Shown: piece by piece, positions 1-8,848 of the stretch
Numbering within the stretch: the first letter of the stretch is position 1
Layout of the letters: each line of letters starts with the position of its first letter
NCBI RefSeq assembly: GCF_024612015.1
Contig: NZ_CP102512.1
Coordinates: 3,906,001 to 3,970,000 of the forward strand
From: Streptomyces sp. CA-210063
Lineage (GTDB): Bacteria > Actinomycetota > Actinomycetes > Streptomycetales > Streptomycetaceae
Direction of reading: 5' to 3'
Length of the DNA: 64,000 nt
Program-made: the position numbers and the translations under genes
Notes under the pieces: generated by a model
The model's database searches: none
What the model was told of the DNA's origin: nothing
Seen by the model: only the letters and a program-made list of their open reading frames with translations

Positions 1-1
1 G

Positions 2-49
2 TTGCGGTTGCGGGCGACGATGCAGGGGGAGCTGGCGCCGCCGCCGTGA
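2..49 (+). CDS. possible 3' end of a gene entering from the left
   Basis: Fifteen codons run from the window edge to TGA at 47-49 and read LRLRATMQGELAPPP. Every one of these codons ends in G, which fits Streptomyces coding sequence, and the intergenic repeat family starts just after the stop. The piece is too short to name a product. It could be chance, so this is a tentative call. Confidence 0.3.
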   Translation: MRLRATMQGELAPPP

Positions 50-64
50 ACTTGGCGGGTTTCC

Positions 65-120
65 TCGCCCCCGCCGCCCCTACCCGTCCCGTCCCCAGGG
101 GTGCCGCCCCTTCGACCCCG
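65..120 (+). repeat. intergenic repeat family A, copy 1
   Basis: A C-rich block that recurs at 15588-15642 and, inverted, at 43686-43740. The core TCGCCCCCGCCGCCCC followed by TACCC is exact between copies 1 and 3 and has one mismatch in copy 2. All copies lie between genes. It looks like one of the dispersed intergenic elements common in Streptomyces. Confidence 0.6.
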
Positions 121-181
121 CACGCGTCAGAGCTCGGGAGTTGGGGGTTGTCGGGCCGGGTGCAGGTGCGTTGTGGTTGAT

Positions 182-254
182 CGCGCAGTTCCCCGCGCCC
201 CTGAAAGACCCCGGGCGCGACCGAATGCTTTGAAGGGGCGCGGGGAACTGCGCG
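182..254 (-). terminator. long inverted repeat downstream of icmB
   Basis: Perfect 21-bp arms at 182-202 and 234-254 around a 31-base loop. It lies 40 bases past the icmB stop codon, so it could end the icmB transcript. There is no T-run. The arm is also a dispersed repeat: a copy with one mismatch lies at 18499-18519. Confidence 0.5.
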
Positions 255-293
255 GGAAGCCCCCATTCGCCCGGAGACGAAGAACCCAGCGGT

Positions 294-710
294 CTACGCG
301 CCGGCCGGCTGTCGTACGTTCGCCCGCACCCAGTCCACGATCGACGCCGTCGTCGCCCCTGGGGTGAAGATCTCGGCGACACCCTTCTCCTTCAGCGGGG
401 CGATGTCCGCCTCGGGGATGATGCCGCCGCCGAAGACGAGGATGTCCTCGGCGTCGCGGTCCTTGAGGAGGTCGATGACGGCGGCGAAGAGGGTGTTGTG
501 GGCGCCGGAGAGGATGGAGAGGCCGATCGCGTCGGCGTCCTCCTGGATCGCCGTGTCGACGATCTGCTCGGGCGTCTGGTGGAGGCCGGTGTAGATGACC
601 TCCATACCGGCGTCGCGCAGCGCTCGCGCGATCACCTTGGCCCCGCGATCGTGGCCGTCGAGTCCCGGCTTGGCGACGACCACGCGGATCGGACCGGCTG
701 CCACACCCAT
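294..710 (-). CDS. icmB: isobutyryl-CoA mutase small (B12-binding) subunit
   Basis: A 138-residue stand-alone cobalamin-binding domain. The N-terminus has the base-off motif '[15 protein letters not shown]', whose His is the lower axial cobalt ligand, followed by 'GLSILSGAH' and 'VFGGGIIP', the SxL and GG signatures of the methylmalonyl-CoA mutase B12 fold. The length fits IcmB, which pairs with a separate large IcmA subunit to interconvert isobutyryl-CoA and n-butyryl-CoA, a source of polyketide and fatty-acid precursors. IcmA is not in the window. The start at 710 has GGAGG five bases upstream; an upstream ATG at 722 overlaps that ribosome site and is less likely. It is divergent from the lipase gene. 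It could instead serve another mutase of the family. Confidence 0.9.
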   Translation of the reverse strand: MGVAAGPIRVVVAKPGLDGHDRGAKVIARALRDAGMEVIYTGLHQTPEQIVDTAIQEDADAIGLSILSGAHNTLFAAVIDLLKDRDAEDILVFGGGIIPEADIAPLKEKGVAEIFTPGATTASIVDWVRANVRQPAGA

Positions 711-1379
711 CACTGCCTCCATGAAACGAGTACACCAATCCGTAACAGAATACGGCCACATATGGCATGCAAGCCATGCAAACCGTACATATCGCAGCCC
801 GCCGCATCGGGTGCGCCGGCACGGTGTCAGGCCCACGGAACTTCTACCCGCCCCGAGCCGCGGCGAAGTGAACGAACGTTATCTCCAGCATCCCTCAACC
901 GGCAGTTTCGCGCTGGGGGGCAAGGGGGAAATCACACGGTGGGACACGTTCGCCGCGCACTGCTCCCGGATTCCGCGGCTCACGCGTCGCGCGGGGATCA
1001 AGGTGTTCGCTGAGGCGATCGCGGCATCCGGGCTTTTCCGGGCCGATGATCCAGAGACTCCCGGCGGCGTACGCGCCACGGGGTAGCGTGCGCAAAGAGA
1101 GTCGTCAGAGCGGCGCCGCACCGAACCGCCACCTGCGGGAGGCCACAGGGATGGGGCGGATCGGCGTCGGCAGACGGCGGATGGCAGGGCAGCGGGGAGT
1201 TTCAGGAGGTAGGGCCCCCCGTCGCGTGATCGGCGCCTCATGCGCCGCACACGCAGCGCAGGTCACGCAGACGACACATGTCGCGCGACATCGCACCCGC
1301 CGTCCACCGCCCGCACGCCGCTTTGCACTAGGGCACGGGGGACAGAGGCGTCCGCCCGTCTGCCGACGGGAGGTCGGGC
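711..1379. promoter_or_regulatory. divergent intergenic region with a CATGCAA repeat
   Basis: 669 bases separate the icmB and lipase starts, with no convincing gene. A possible operator lies at 762-781: ATGGC and GCCAT arms separated by six bases, overlapped by two direct CATGCAA copies at 766-772 and 775-781. It is about 55 bases upstream of icmB. No -10/-35 pair stands out. Confidence 0.35.
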
Positions 1380-2240
1380 ATGAAGGTCACCAGGGCGATA
1401 GGGCCCTTTTTTCCGCTCTGCGAGCGGTTCCTGCCCGCCAGGCTGACGGGCCTTTCGGTGACCCTCCTCAAGGCGACCGCCCTGGAATTGGCGATCCTCG
1501 CCGGGCATCTGCTGCTCTACCCGTCCGGGATGACGCAGGAGCGCCGGGTCGCACCCAGGCTCCCCCCGCCCGACGCGCCTCGGCTCCCGACGGAGGAGAA
1601 GCCTCCGGTCGTCCTGCTGCACGGCTTCATCGACAACCGCTCGGTCTTCGTCCTGCTGCGCCGCGCCCTCGCCCAGCACGGCGGCCGGCACATCGAGTCG
1701 CTCAACTACTCGCCCCTCACCTGCGACATCCGTGCCGCCGCCGAGTTGCTCGGCCGGCACATCGAGGACATCTGCGAGCGCACGGGACAGGCACAGGTGG
1801 ACGTCGTCGGACACAGCCTCGGCGGACTGATAGCGCGGTACTACGTGCAGCGGCTCGGCGGCGACCACCGCGTCCGCACGCTCGTCACGCTCGGCACCCC
1901 GCACGGCGGCACCAGCGTCGTGCCGCTGGCGAACGCCCACCCGATCGTCCGCCAGATGCGGCCGGGTTCGGAGGTGCTGGAGGAACTGCGCGCGCCGGCA
2001 CCGGGCTGCCGTACGCACTTCGTGGCGTTCTGGAGCGACCTCGACCACCTGATGGATCCGCTGGAGACCGCCTGCGTCGACCACCCGGACCTGATGGCGC
2101 AGAACATCCGGGTCACCGGCATCGGCCATCTCGCCCTGCCCGTGCACCCGGCCGTCGCCGCCGGAATACGGCAGGCCCTCGACACCTCCCAGGCAGGGGC
2201 CCGCACGACCGCCCGGCCCGGCGGTCTGACCGTGGCGTGA
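1380..2240 (+). CDS. alpha/beta hydrolase, lipase-like
   Basis: A 286-residue alpha/beta hydrolase of the triacylglycerol lipase/PGAP1-like type. Visible are the oxyanion 'LLHGF' near residue 80, the nucleophile elbow 'GHSLGG' with Ser146, 'LGTPHGGT' at 171-178 as in lipases, a candidate acid Asp220 or Asp222, and the terminal 'GIGHLAL' with His250. Residues 25-47 are hydrophobic and may be a membrane anchor rather than a cleaved signal. The start has GGGAGG about seven bases upstream. It likely acts on an ester or acyl chain at the membrane; the natural substrate cannot be read from the sequence. No operon partner is evident. Confidence 0.85.
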   Translation: MKVTRAIGPFFPLCERFLPARLTGLSVTLLKATALELAILAGHLLLYPSGMTQERRVAPRLPPPDAPRLPTEEKPPVVLLHGFIDNRSVFVLLRRALAQHGGRHIESLNYSPLTCDIRAAAELLGRHIEDICERTGQAQVDVVGHSLGGLIARYYVQRLGGDHRVRTLVTLGTPHGGTSVVPLANAHPIVRQMRPGSEVLEELRAPAPGCRTHFVAFWSDLDHLMDPLETACVDHPDLMAQNIRVTGIGHLALPVHPAVAAGIRQALDTSQAGARTTARPGGLTVA

Positions 2241-2640
2241 GCCCGGCGGACACCGGCAAGAGCACAGTGACCCTCGCCACAGCCGGACGGAAAAGGGACG
2301 TAAGGCGCTAAACGCGGCGCACACCCACGCGCCCCCTTCACGCGCGCGACCCGCGACACCCTCCCTACGACACCAACGCGCCCCACTTCCGGCACGCCAC
2401 GACCCGGCGAAACGCGTCACCCCGGCCGGCGCGGCCGTCCCACCGCCCCCACACAGCCGCCTGCTATCGAACAACCTTCGAACGCAAAGCCAAAGTCGTA
2501 CCCACAGACCGCCGAAAGACGCTCGAATGCCCGTTTCCTGCGCGCGCGAAACCCGTTGAAGATTGTCGCGCCCGCATACCGCCGGGTACAGTCACCGCAC
2601 TGCTCTGCCAGCCCCTGTCGTCGAGGCGAAAGAGAAGTTG
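2241..2640. other. intergenic region, no gene seen
   Basis: 400 bases between the lipase stop and the M23 peptidase start. Codon-position bias is lost here, and I see no hairpin with a T-run and no clear promoter. The M23 promoter must lie in its right half. Confidence 0.4.
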
Positions 2641-4224
2641 GTGAACGATCGTCACCCGTCGGGGACCGCAACACCCCCGGCTCCGGCTTCCGAAGCCGAC
2701 CCGGCGCACTACGCGTCGTACGGCCACCAGGAAGCCACCTACGGCGACTTCACCACGTACGGCGACTACACCGCCACAGGTTTCGACGCCGGCACCGGCG
2801 CGCACGCGAACGGCACGTTCGCGGCCGACCCCCTCTTCGGCGACATGCCGGGCAATGACAACGGCACCGGCTCCTACGACGCCTCGCAGTGGTCGACGGG
2901 CAGCCACCAGACGCTGAACTACGACCCGTACGCCGCGCAGCACCAGGCCGCGTACGACACGGGCAGTTACGACACGACGTCCTGGTCGGCCGGTTACGAG
3001 CACCTCGTCCAGATCCCGGCGCAGTCGACGGGCCCCGATGCCAGCGGCCAGTGGGACGCGAGCGGCTGGCTGCAGCCCGAACAGTCCGAGGAGCCGGGCC
3101 AGTCGGGCCCGTCCGACCAGACCCAGCAGTGGGTCGGCACCCAGCACTTCGACACGGGCGCGTTCGACGCCACGCAGTGGAACACCGACGGCACGCCCGC
3201 CGGTGACGAACACGGCGGCTCCGCCCCCGAGTCGTACGACGCCCACGAGCACCCGCGGACCGAAGTGGTGGACTTCTCCGCCGAGGCCGTGGACTTCGCG
3301 CAGCAGGCGACCGCCACCTTCGAGCAGCTCGCGCCGTACGACGACCAGGACCAACCCCTCCCCCCGAACGGCGAGTTGGAGACCGACGGCGCCGACCGCG
3401 CCGCGCTCCTCGACGACCAGGAGGAGGTCACCCCGGCGGCGACCAAGAGCGCGAGCCCCGGCCGGGCGGCCACCCGCGCGGCCTCGCGGTCGCGCCGGAA
3501 GGCTCCGGCCAAACGTTCCGCCCTGCTGACCGTGGCCGTTCCGTCTGCCTGTGTCATGGGTGTCGCGGGGATCGCGGCGGCCTCGGTCGGTGTCACGTCG
3601 GACGACACGGAGACAACCGCGTCCGTCAAGTCGGACGACGCCACCGCGGTGAAGCCGTCCACCGCCAACAACCAGCTCGACACCCAGCTGGAGAGCCTCT
3701 CCGCCGAGGCGGACGACTTCGCCGACCGGGCGAGCCGGACGCAGGAGCGCATCGATCTCAAGGCCCAGCAGGAGCTGGAGCAGAAGAAGGCGGCGGCCGA
3801 GGCGGCCCGCAAGGAGCGTCTGCGCCCGAAGTTCGCGCTGCCGGTCTCCCAGCAGGGCCTCAGCGCGTACTACGGGCAGTCCGGCGTCAACTGGATGTCC
3901 CTGCACACCGGTATCGACTTCCCCGTCTCGTACGGCACGCCGGTGATGGCCGCGACCGACGGCACCGTACGCACGGAGTGGAACAGCGCCTACGGCAACA
4001 TGGTCATCGTGACCGCCAAGGACGGCACGGAGACCTGGTACTGCCACCTCTCCACGTACAAGGTCGCCTCCGGTACGACCGTCAAGGCCGGCGACACCAT
4101 CGCCTACTCCGGCAACTCGGGCAACTCGACCGGCCCGCACCTGCATTTCGAGGTCCACCCGGCGGGCGGCTCGGCCATCGACCCGCTGCCGTGGCTGCGC
4201 AGCCACGGTTTGGATCCGACGTAG
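2641..4224 (+). CDS. M23 (LytM) peptidase with long disordered N-terminus
   Basis: A 527-residue protein. Residues 1-290 are disordered and rich in Asp, Gly, Ser, Thr, Tyr, Gln and Trp, with a recurring motif like 'YDTGSYDTTSW' and 'FDTGAFDATQW'. A basic patch and one hydrophobic span follow (about 292-318), then a coiled coil (about 345-395) and a C-terminal LytM domain with all zinc ligands: 'HTGIDF' (H422, D426), 'YCHLS' (H469) and 'HLHFE' (H500, H502). LytM domains cut peptidoglycan cross-links. The long segment should be cytoplasmic and the peptidase outside. The GTG at 2641 is chosen because it follows AGAGAAG and the frame before it lacks coding bias; an ATG at 2563 is possible. Confidence 0.88.
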   Translation: MNDRHPSGTATPPAPASEADPAHYASYGHQEATYGDFTTYGDYTATGFDAGTGAHANGTFAADPLFGDMPGNDNGTGSYDASQWSTGSHQTLNYDPYAAQHQAAYDTGSYDTTSWSAGYEHLVQIPAQSTGPDASGQWDASGWLQPEQSEEPGQSGPSDQTQQWVGTQHFDTGAFDATQWNTDGTPAGDEHGGSAPESYDAHEHPRTEVVDFSAEAVDFAQQATATFEQLAPYDDQDQPLPPNGELETDGADRAALLDDQEEVTPAATKSASPGRAATRAASRSRRKAPAKRSALLTVAVPSACVMGVAGIAAASVGVTSDDTETTASVKSDDATAVKPSTANNQLDTQLESLSAEADDFADRASRTQERIDLKAQQELEQKKAAAEAARKERLRPKFALPVSQQGLSAYYGQSGVNWMSLHTGIDFPVSYGTPVMAATDGTVRTEWNSAYGNMVIVTAKDGTETWYCHLSTYKVASGTTVKAGDTIAYSGNSGNSTGPHLHFEVHPAGGSAIDPLPWLRSHGLDPT

Positions 4225-4240
4225 GCCTCAGGACCCCTGC

Positions 4241-4341
4241 CGGGGTGGGCCGCCCAGGGGCTGCGGGGTGGGCTGCCCAGGGGCTGCGCCCCCGGACCCC
4301 CATCGGCCTTCGGCCTCGTCCTCAATCGCCGGACAGGCTTT
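4241..4341. repeat. tandem 23-bp repeat and family-B element in a convergent gap
   Basis: Two adjacent 23-bp copies (4241-4263 and 4264-4286) differ at one base. They are followed by a family-B intergenic element at 4318-4335 (reverse of TGTCCGGCGATTGAGGAC) that recurs at 43646-43663 with 15 of 18 bases matching. The block lies between the converging M23 and pcrA genes and may help end transcription. Confidence 0.55.
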
Positions 4342-4345
4342 TCGA

Positions 4346-6859
4346 CTACAGCTTCTCCACCGGCGCGTAGCGCAGCAGCAACCGCTTCGGCTTGGAGTCG
4401 CCGAAGTCGATCGTCGCCTCCGCCTTCGCGCCCGTGCCCCCGACGCCGACGACCGTGCCGAGGCCGAACTGGTCGTGGGTGACGCGGTCGCCGACGGCCA
4501 GGGACACGACCGGCTTCTCAGCGGCGCCGCGACGGGTCGCGAAGCCGGACGCGCCCGAGGCGGAGGACCGGGAGCGCGAGGACGACAGCGAGGACGCGAT
4601 GCCGGCGGCCGGGCCCGAGGACACCGGCGCGGAGGCTCCCTTGCGCTTCCACTGCAGGTGGGTGGCCGGGATCTCTTCCAGGAAGCGGGACGGCGGGTTG
4701 TAGGAGGGCTGGCCCCAGGCGCTGCGCAGCGACGACCGGGTGAGGTAGAGCCGTTCGCGCGCGCGGGTGATGCCGACGTACGCGAGGCGGCGCTCCTCCT
4801 CCAGCTCCTTGGTCTGGCCGAGGGCGCGCATGTGCGGGAAGACGCCGTCCTCCATGCCGGTCAGGAAGACGACCGGGAACTCCAGGCCCTTGGCGGTGTG
4901 GAGGGTCATGAGCGTGATGACGCCCGAGCCGTCCTCCTCCTCGTCCGGGATCTGGTCGGAGTCGGCGACCAGGGCCACCCGCTCCAGGAAGGCGGGTAGC
5001 CCGACGGGCGTCGCAGCCGCCGCCTCGCCCTCGCCTTCCGCAGCCCCGGACTCCTGCTCGAACTCCAGGGCGACGGCGGCGAGTTCCTGAAGGTTCTCGA
5101 TGCGGGTCTCGTCCTGCGGATCCGTGGACGCCTGCAACTCGGCCAGATAGCCGGTGCGTTCGAGGACCGCCTCCAGGATGGTCGCCGGCCCGGCGCCGGA
5201 CTCGACGACGGTCCGCAGGTCCTCCATCAGCGTGTTGAACCGCTTGACGGCGTTCGTCGACCGGGCCGCCATGCCGTACGCCTCGTCGACGCGCTTGAGC
5301 GCCTGTGGGAAGCTGATCTTCTCGCGCTGCGAAAGGGCGTCGATCATCGCTTCGGCGCGGTCGCCGATGCCGCGCTTCGGCACGTTGAGGATGCGGCGCA
5401 GCGGGACGGAGTCCTCCGGGTTGGCCAGGACGCGCAGATACGCGAGGACGTCCCGGACCTCCTTGCGCTCGTAGAAGCGGACGCCGCCGACGACCTTGTA
5501 GGGCAGGCCGACGCGGATGAAGATCTCCTCGAAGACACGGGACTGGGCGTTCGTACGGTAGAAGACGGCGACGTCTCCGGCCTTCGCCTCGCCCGCGTCC
5601 GTCAGTCGGTCTATCTCGTCGGCGACGAACTGGGCCTCGTCGTGCTCGGTGTCGGCGACATACCCGGTGATCTGCGCGCCCGCGCCCGCGTTGGTCCACA
5701 GGTTCTTGGGGCGGCGGGACTCGTTGCGCTCGATGACGGCGTTGGCGGCGCTCAGGATGGTCTGGGTGGAGCGGTAGTTCTGCTCCAGCAGGATCGTCGT
5801 CGCGTCCGCGTAGTCCTCCTCGAACTGGAGGATGTTGCGGATGGTCGCGCCGCGGAAGGCGTAGATCGACTGGTCGGCGTCACCCACGACGCACAGCTCG
5901 GCGGGTGGTAGGTCGTACTCGCTGGGCGGTACGTCCACGGGGTGCTCGGAGCTGCCGACCAGCTCTCTGACCAGGGAATACTGCGCGTGGTTGGTGTCCT
6001 GGTACTCGTCGACGAGGACATGGCGGAAGCGGCGGCGGTAGTGCTCGGCGACATCCGGGAAGGCGCGCAGCAGATTGACCGTCGTCATGATCAGGTCGTC
6101 GAAGTCGAGCGCGTTCGCCTCGCGGAGGCGGGACTGGTAGAGCGCGTAGGCCTGGGCGAGGGTCTTCTCGAAGCCGTCGGTGGCCTGGGCGGCGAAGTCC
6201 TCCTCGTCGATCAGCTCGTTCTTCAGGTTCGAGATCTTGGCGCTGAAGGACTTGGGCGGGAAGCGCTTGGGGTCGAGGTCCAGATCCCGGCAGACAAGCG
6301 CCATCAGCCGCTTGCTGTCGGCGGCGTCGTAGATGGAAAAACTCGACGTGAAGCCGAGCTTCTTGGACTCCCGGCGCAGGATCCGTACGCAGGCGCTGTG
6401 GAAGGTCATCACCCACATCGCGTTCGCGCGCGGGCCGACGAGCTGCTCGACGCGCTCCTTCATCTCGCCTGCGGCCTTGTTGGTGAAGGTGATCGCGAGG
6501 ATCTGGCCCGGATGGACATGCCGCTCGCCCAGCAGATAGGCGATGCGGTGGGTGAGCACACGGGTCTTGCCGGAGCCGGCACCGGCCACGATGAGCAGGG
6601 GCGAGCCGGCGTGCACCACGGCCGCGCGCTGGTTCTCGTTCAGCCCGTCCAGGAGCGCCGCCGCGTCGAGGGCGGGGCGGGGGGCGCCGCCGCGGTAGTA
6701 CTCGTCCCGGTCCGGGGGCGCGTCGAACTTCCCGCCGAACAGATCGTCCGGAAGCGGCTCCGGTACGTGATCGTCCTCGGGCGGCGGCGGGGGTTCCTCC
6801 GCATGGCCGCGGGGGGCCTGGAGGTCCGCCAGGAAGCTGTCGTCAAAGAGGCTGCTCAT
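4346..6859 (-). CDS. pcrA: ATP-dependent DNA helicase PcrA/UvrD
   Basis: An 837-residue superfamily 1A helicase. After a Pro/Asp-rich tail of about 70 residues come the Q motif 'LNENQRAAV', Walker A 'GAGSGKT' at about 93, 'ITFTNKAAGEMKER', the Walker B helicase box 'LVDEYQDTN', 'VVGDADQSIYAFRGA', 'LEQNYRSTQ' and 'LMTLHTAKGLEFPVVF'. The C-terminus ('VGDRVTHDQFGLGTVV' onward) is the Tudor-like domain that binds RNA polymerase in PcrA/UvrD. It unwinds DNA in repair and transcription-coupled repair and displaces recombinases. The start at 6859 has GGAGAG just upstream. It is transcribed divergently from the NlpC/P60 gene across 421 bases. Confidence 0.97.
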   Translation of the reverse strand: MSSLFDDSFLADLQAPRGHAEEPPPPPEDDHVPEPLPDDLFGGKFDAPPDRDEYYRGGAPRPALDAAALLDGLNENQRAAVVHAGSPLLIVAGAGSGKTRVLTHRIAYLLGERHVHPGQILAITFTNKAAGEMKERVEQLVGPRANAMWVMTFHSACVRILRRESKKLGFTSSFSIYDAADSKRLMALVCRDLDLDPKRFPPKSFSAKISNLKNELIDEEDFAAQATDGFEKTLAQAYALYQSRLREANALDFDDLIMTTVNLLRAFPDVAEHYRRRFRHVLVDEYQDTNHAQYSLVRELVGSSEHPVDVPPSEYDLPPAELCVVGDADQSIYAFRGATIRNILQFEEDYADATTILLEQNYRSTQTILSAANAVIERNESRRPKNLWTNAGAGAQITGYVADTEHDEAQFVADEIDRLTDAGEAKAGDVAVFYRTNAQSRVFEEIFIRVGLPYKVVGGVRFYERKEVRDVLAYLRVLANPEDSVPLRRILNVPKRGIGDRAEAMIDALSQREKISFPQALKRVDEAYGMAARSTNAVKRFNTLMEDLRTVVESGAGPATILEAVLERTGYLAELQASTDPQDETRIENLQELAAVALEFEQESGAAEGEGEAAAATPVGLPAFLERVALVADSDQIPDEEEDGSGVITLMTLHTAKGLEFPVVFLTGMEDGVFPHMRALGQTKELEEERRLAYVGITRARERLYLTRSSLRSAWGQPSYNPPSRFLEEIPATHLQWKRKGASAPVSSGPAAGIASSLSSSRSRSSASGASGFATRRGAAEKPVVSLAVGDRVTHDQFGLGTVVGVGGTGAKAEATIDFGDSKPKRLLLRYAPVEKL

Positions 6860-7026
6860 CGCTCTCCGAGTCTAGGCGCCCCCACTGACAGCGGTGGGCC
6901 ACCCCGGAAAGTCCACATCCGCCACTCGCCGTACCCACCTCACGACGGTGAGCGATCGAACGTACCACCTATCGCGTCCGAGAGGCTAAGGTCACGAAAA
7001 CGTATCGGGCATATCGAACATCAACC

Positions 7027-7056
7027 TTCACAGGGGCCACACGAGTTGGCTAGCGT
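7027..7056 (+). promoter_or_regulatory. candidate promoter of the NlpC/P60 riboswitch leader
   Basis: TTCACA (7027-7032) and TAGCGT (7051-7056) are 18 bases apart, resembling a vegetative HrdB-type promoter. Transcription would start near 7063, just ahead of the riboswitch. Prediction only. Confidence 0.45.
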
Positions 7057-7104
7057 TTTCTCAGGCCGTACGACCCAACCGGCGAACGTCGCCGGGCCGC
7101 ACGG

Positions 7105-7260
7105 CCTCCGCCGAGTCCGGTACGCCTCCCGAGGCAGCCGGAGCCGGGGACCCACCGACCTCTGGGGTGAATCGATCCGGCCGCCGTACGCGGCGAGGGT
7201 CGTAGGGCAAACCTTCCGAAGCTTGCGCCCGAACCCGACAGCTAACTCGGTAGGCGGACA
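7105..7260 (+). promoter_or_regulatory. ydaO-type cyclic di-AMP riboswitch
   Basis: The conserved blocks of the ydaO/yuaA class appear in order: CGCCGAGTCCGG (from about 7109), GGAGCCGGGGACCCA (about 7140), GGGGTGAATC (about 7164), CCTTCCGAAGC, then CCCGAACCCGACAGCTAAC and CTCGGTAGGCG (to about 7255). GGAAGGAG follows and the NlpC/P60 ATG is at 7281. In Streptomyces, ydaO switches sit before cell-wall lytic enzymes and turn expression off when c-di-AMP is bound. I see no separate terminator between it and the gene, so how it acts here is open. The second NlpC/P60 gene lacks this element. Confidence 0.93.
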
Positions 7261-7280
7261 ACGGAAGGAGACGCCGAACC

Positions 7281-8456
7281 ATGGCGCCGCACCGCAAGCC
7301 GCGTCCGGCCGTCCGAACGCGCGCGGGCATACGCACCCCCGCACTCGCCACGGCCGCCCTCACCTCCGTGGCCCTGCTCTCCCAGACGGCCAACGCCGCC
7401 CCGTCGACCGACGACAAGCCGAGCCTGGAGGAAGTCGAGAAGAAGGTCGACGACCTCTACCGTCAGGCCGGGACGGCGACCGAGAACTACAACTCGGCCA
7501 AGGAGAAGGCGACCAAGCAGAAGAAGAGGGTCGACACCCTTCTCGACGACGTCGCCCAGCGCACGGACAAACTCAACGAGGCGCGGGAGCAACTGGGTTC
7601 GTTCGCGGCCGCCCAGTACCGCACGGGCGCGGCGGCCCCCGACGGAGCGTCACTGCTCCTGGCGGACAGCCCGCAGGACTACTTCGACCAGAACCAGCTG
7701 ATGGACCGGTTGACGGGCCGTCAGAAGGAAGCCGTCGACGGGTACATCACCCAGCAGGCCGAGGCGACGGAGCAGCGCCGGGCGGCGAGCGACAGCCTCG
7801 AACAGCTCACCGAGTCGCAGAACGCCCTCAAGACCAGCAAGGCCAAGGTCCAGGCGAAGCTGGCCGAGGCCCGCGAACTGCTCTCCACCCTCACCGCCGA
7901 GGAGCGGGTCCGGCTCGCCGCGATCGAACAGCGCGAGCAGGAGGAGGCCGAGCGCAAGGCGGAGGAGCTGGCGCGTCGGCAGGCCGCGGCGCAGGAGACC
8001 CAGGGGGCCCAGAGCACCCAGGAGGAGGCCTCCACCGGAACGGAGACGTCCACCGGTACCACCGAGACGTCCGCCCCGGCCGAGGACTCCACCTACGCCT
8101 CGAAGGCCGCCAAGGCCCTCACCTTCGCCCGCGCGCAGATCGGCAAGCCGTACGTCTGGGGCGCCACCGGCCCCGGCTCCTACGACTGCTCCGGCCTCAC
8201 CCAGGCCGCCTGGAAGGCCGCCGGCGTCGACCTCCCCCGCACCACCTACGACCAGGTCAACGCCGGCACCACCGTCCCCCTCACCAACGCCAGGCCCGGC
8301 GACCTGATCTTCTTCTACGACAACATCGGCCACGTCGGCCTCTACATCGGCAACGGCATGATGATCCACGCCCCGAAGCCGGGGGCGTACGTCCGCGAGG
8401 AGTCGGTGTTCTACGACGGCGAGTCGTCGATCCACAGCGTGGTGCGACCGGCGTAG
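7281..8456 (+). CDS. secreted NlpC/P60 peptidoglycan hydrolase (riboswitch-controlled)
   Basis: A 391-residue secreted cysteine peptidase. It has a signal peptide with a predicted cut near residue 40 (after 'TANAA'), a long coiled coil (about 45-235), a Thr/Ser/Glu-rich linker (about 236-270) and a C-terminal NlpC/P60 domain. The catalytic Cys303 is in 'YDCSGLTQAAW', His351 in 'HVGLYIGNG' and polar His363 in 'MIHAP'. Such enzymes cut the D-Glu to diamino-acid bond of the peptidoglycan stem. The start follows GGAAGGAG at good distance. A c-di-AMP riboswitch in the leader should tie expression to osmotic or wall state. The paralogue at 9348-10427 has the same layout. Confidence 0.95.
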   Translation: MAPHRKPRPAVRTRAGIRTPALATAALTSVALLSQTANAAPSTDDKPSLEEVEKKVDDLYRQAGTATENYNSAKEKATKQKKRVDTLLDDVAQRTDKLNEAREQLGSFAAAQYRTGAAAPDGASLLLADSPQDYFDQNQLMDRLTGRQKEAVDGYITQQAEATEQRRAASDSLEQLTESQNALKTSKAKVQAKLAEARELLSTLTAEERVRLAAIEQREQEEAERKAEELARRQAAAQETQGAQSTQEEASTGTETSTGTTETSAPAEDSTYASKAAKALTFARAQIGKPYVWGATGPGSYDCSGLTQAAWKAAGVDLPRTTYDQVNAGTTVPLTNARPGDLIFFYDNIGHVGLYIGNGMMIHAPKPGAYVREESVFYDGESSIHSVVRPA

Positions 8457-8494
8457 GCGACGGGTCGCCCGGGTCCTGCCAGAGCGCGGAGAAC

Positions 8495-8848
8495 TCAGGT
8501 CCAGAGCACCGCGATGAAGACGTTCGCGGTGGTCAGTGCGCCCACCAGCCCGAACAGCGGCTTCTCCACCGTCTCCTCGTCCCGCTTCACATACACCAGC
8601 CCCAGGATCACGATCAGCAGCGCCAGCTTGATGCCGATCTTGATGTTGTTGACGGGCTGGTCGTCGGCCTGGTTGAGGCCGACGAGGATCACGCCGGTGA
8701 TGAGCATGGTGAGGGCGCCGTGGAGCATGGCCGGGACGAAGCGGGCCGCGCCCTGGCCCATGGCCTTCAGCTGGGTGAGGAAGCCGCCGAGGAGGGAGGC
8801 GATGCCGATGATGTGGAGGGCGACGAAGAGGTGGATGAGTACGTCCAT
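8495..8848 (-). CDS. small four-span membrane protein
   Basis: A 117-residue integral membrane protein with four hydrophobic segments (about 4-24, 43-63, 72-90 and 98-116) and few charges. No catalytic motif is visible. It lies between the two NlpC/P60 genes on the opposite strand, its stop only 38 bases from the stop of the first. TAGGCT lies six bases before the ATG and there is no ribosome-binding site, so the mRNA may be leaderless. The short length and position are all that can be said; function is unknown. Confidence 0.85.
   Translation of the reverse strand: MDVLIHLFVALHIIGIASLLGGFLTQLKAMGQGAARFVPAMLHGALTMLITGVILVGLNQADDQPVNNIKIGIKLALLIVILGLVYVKRDEETVEKPLFGLVGALTTANVFIAVLWT

Noticed and set aside
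2464..4206. A 580-codon minus-strand frame antisense to the M23 peptidase
   Set aside because: Val/Gly/Arg-rich shadow, no start signal; the plus strand has an intact LytM domain.
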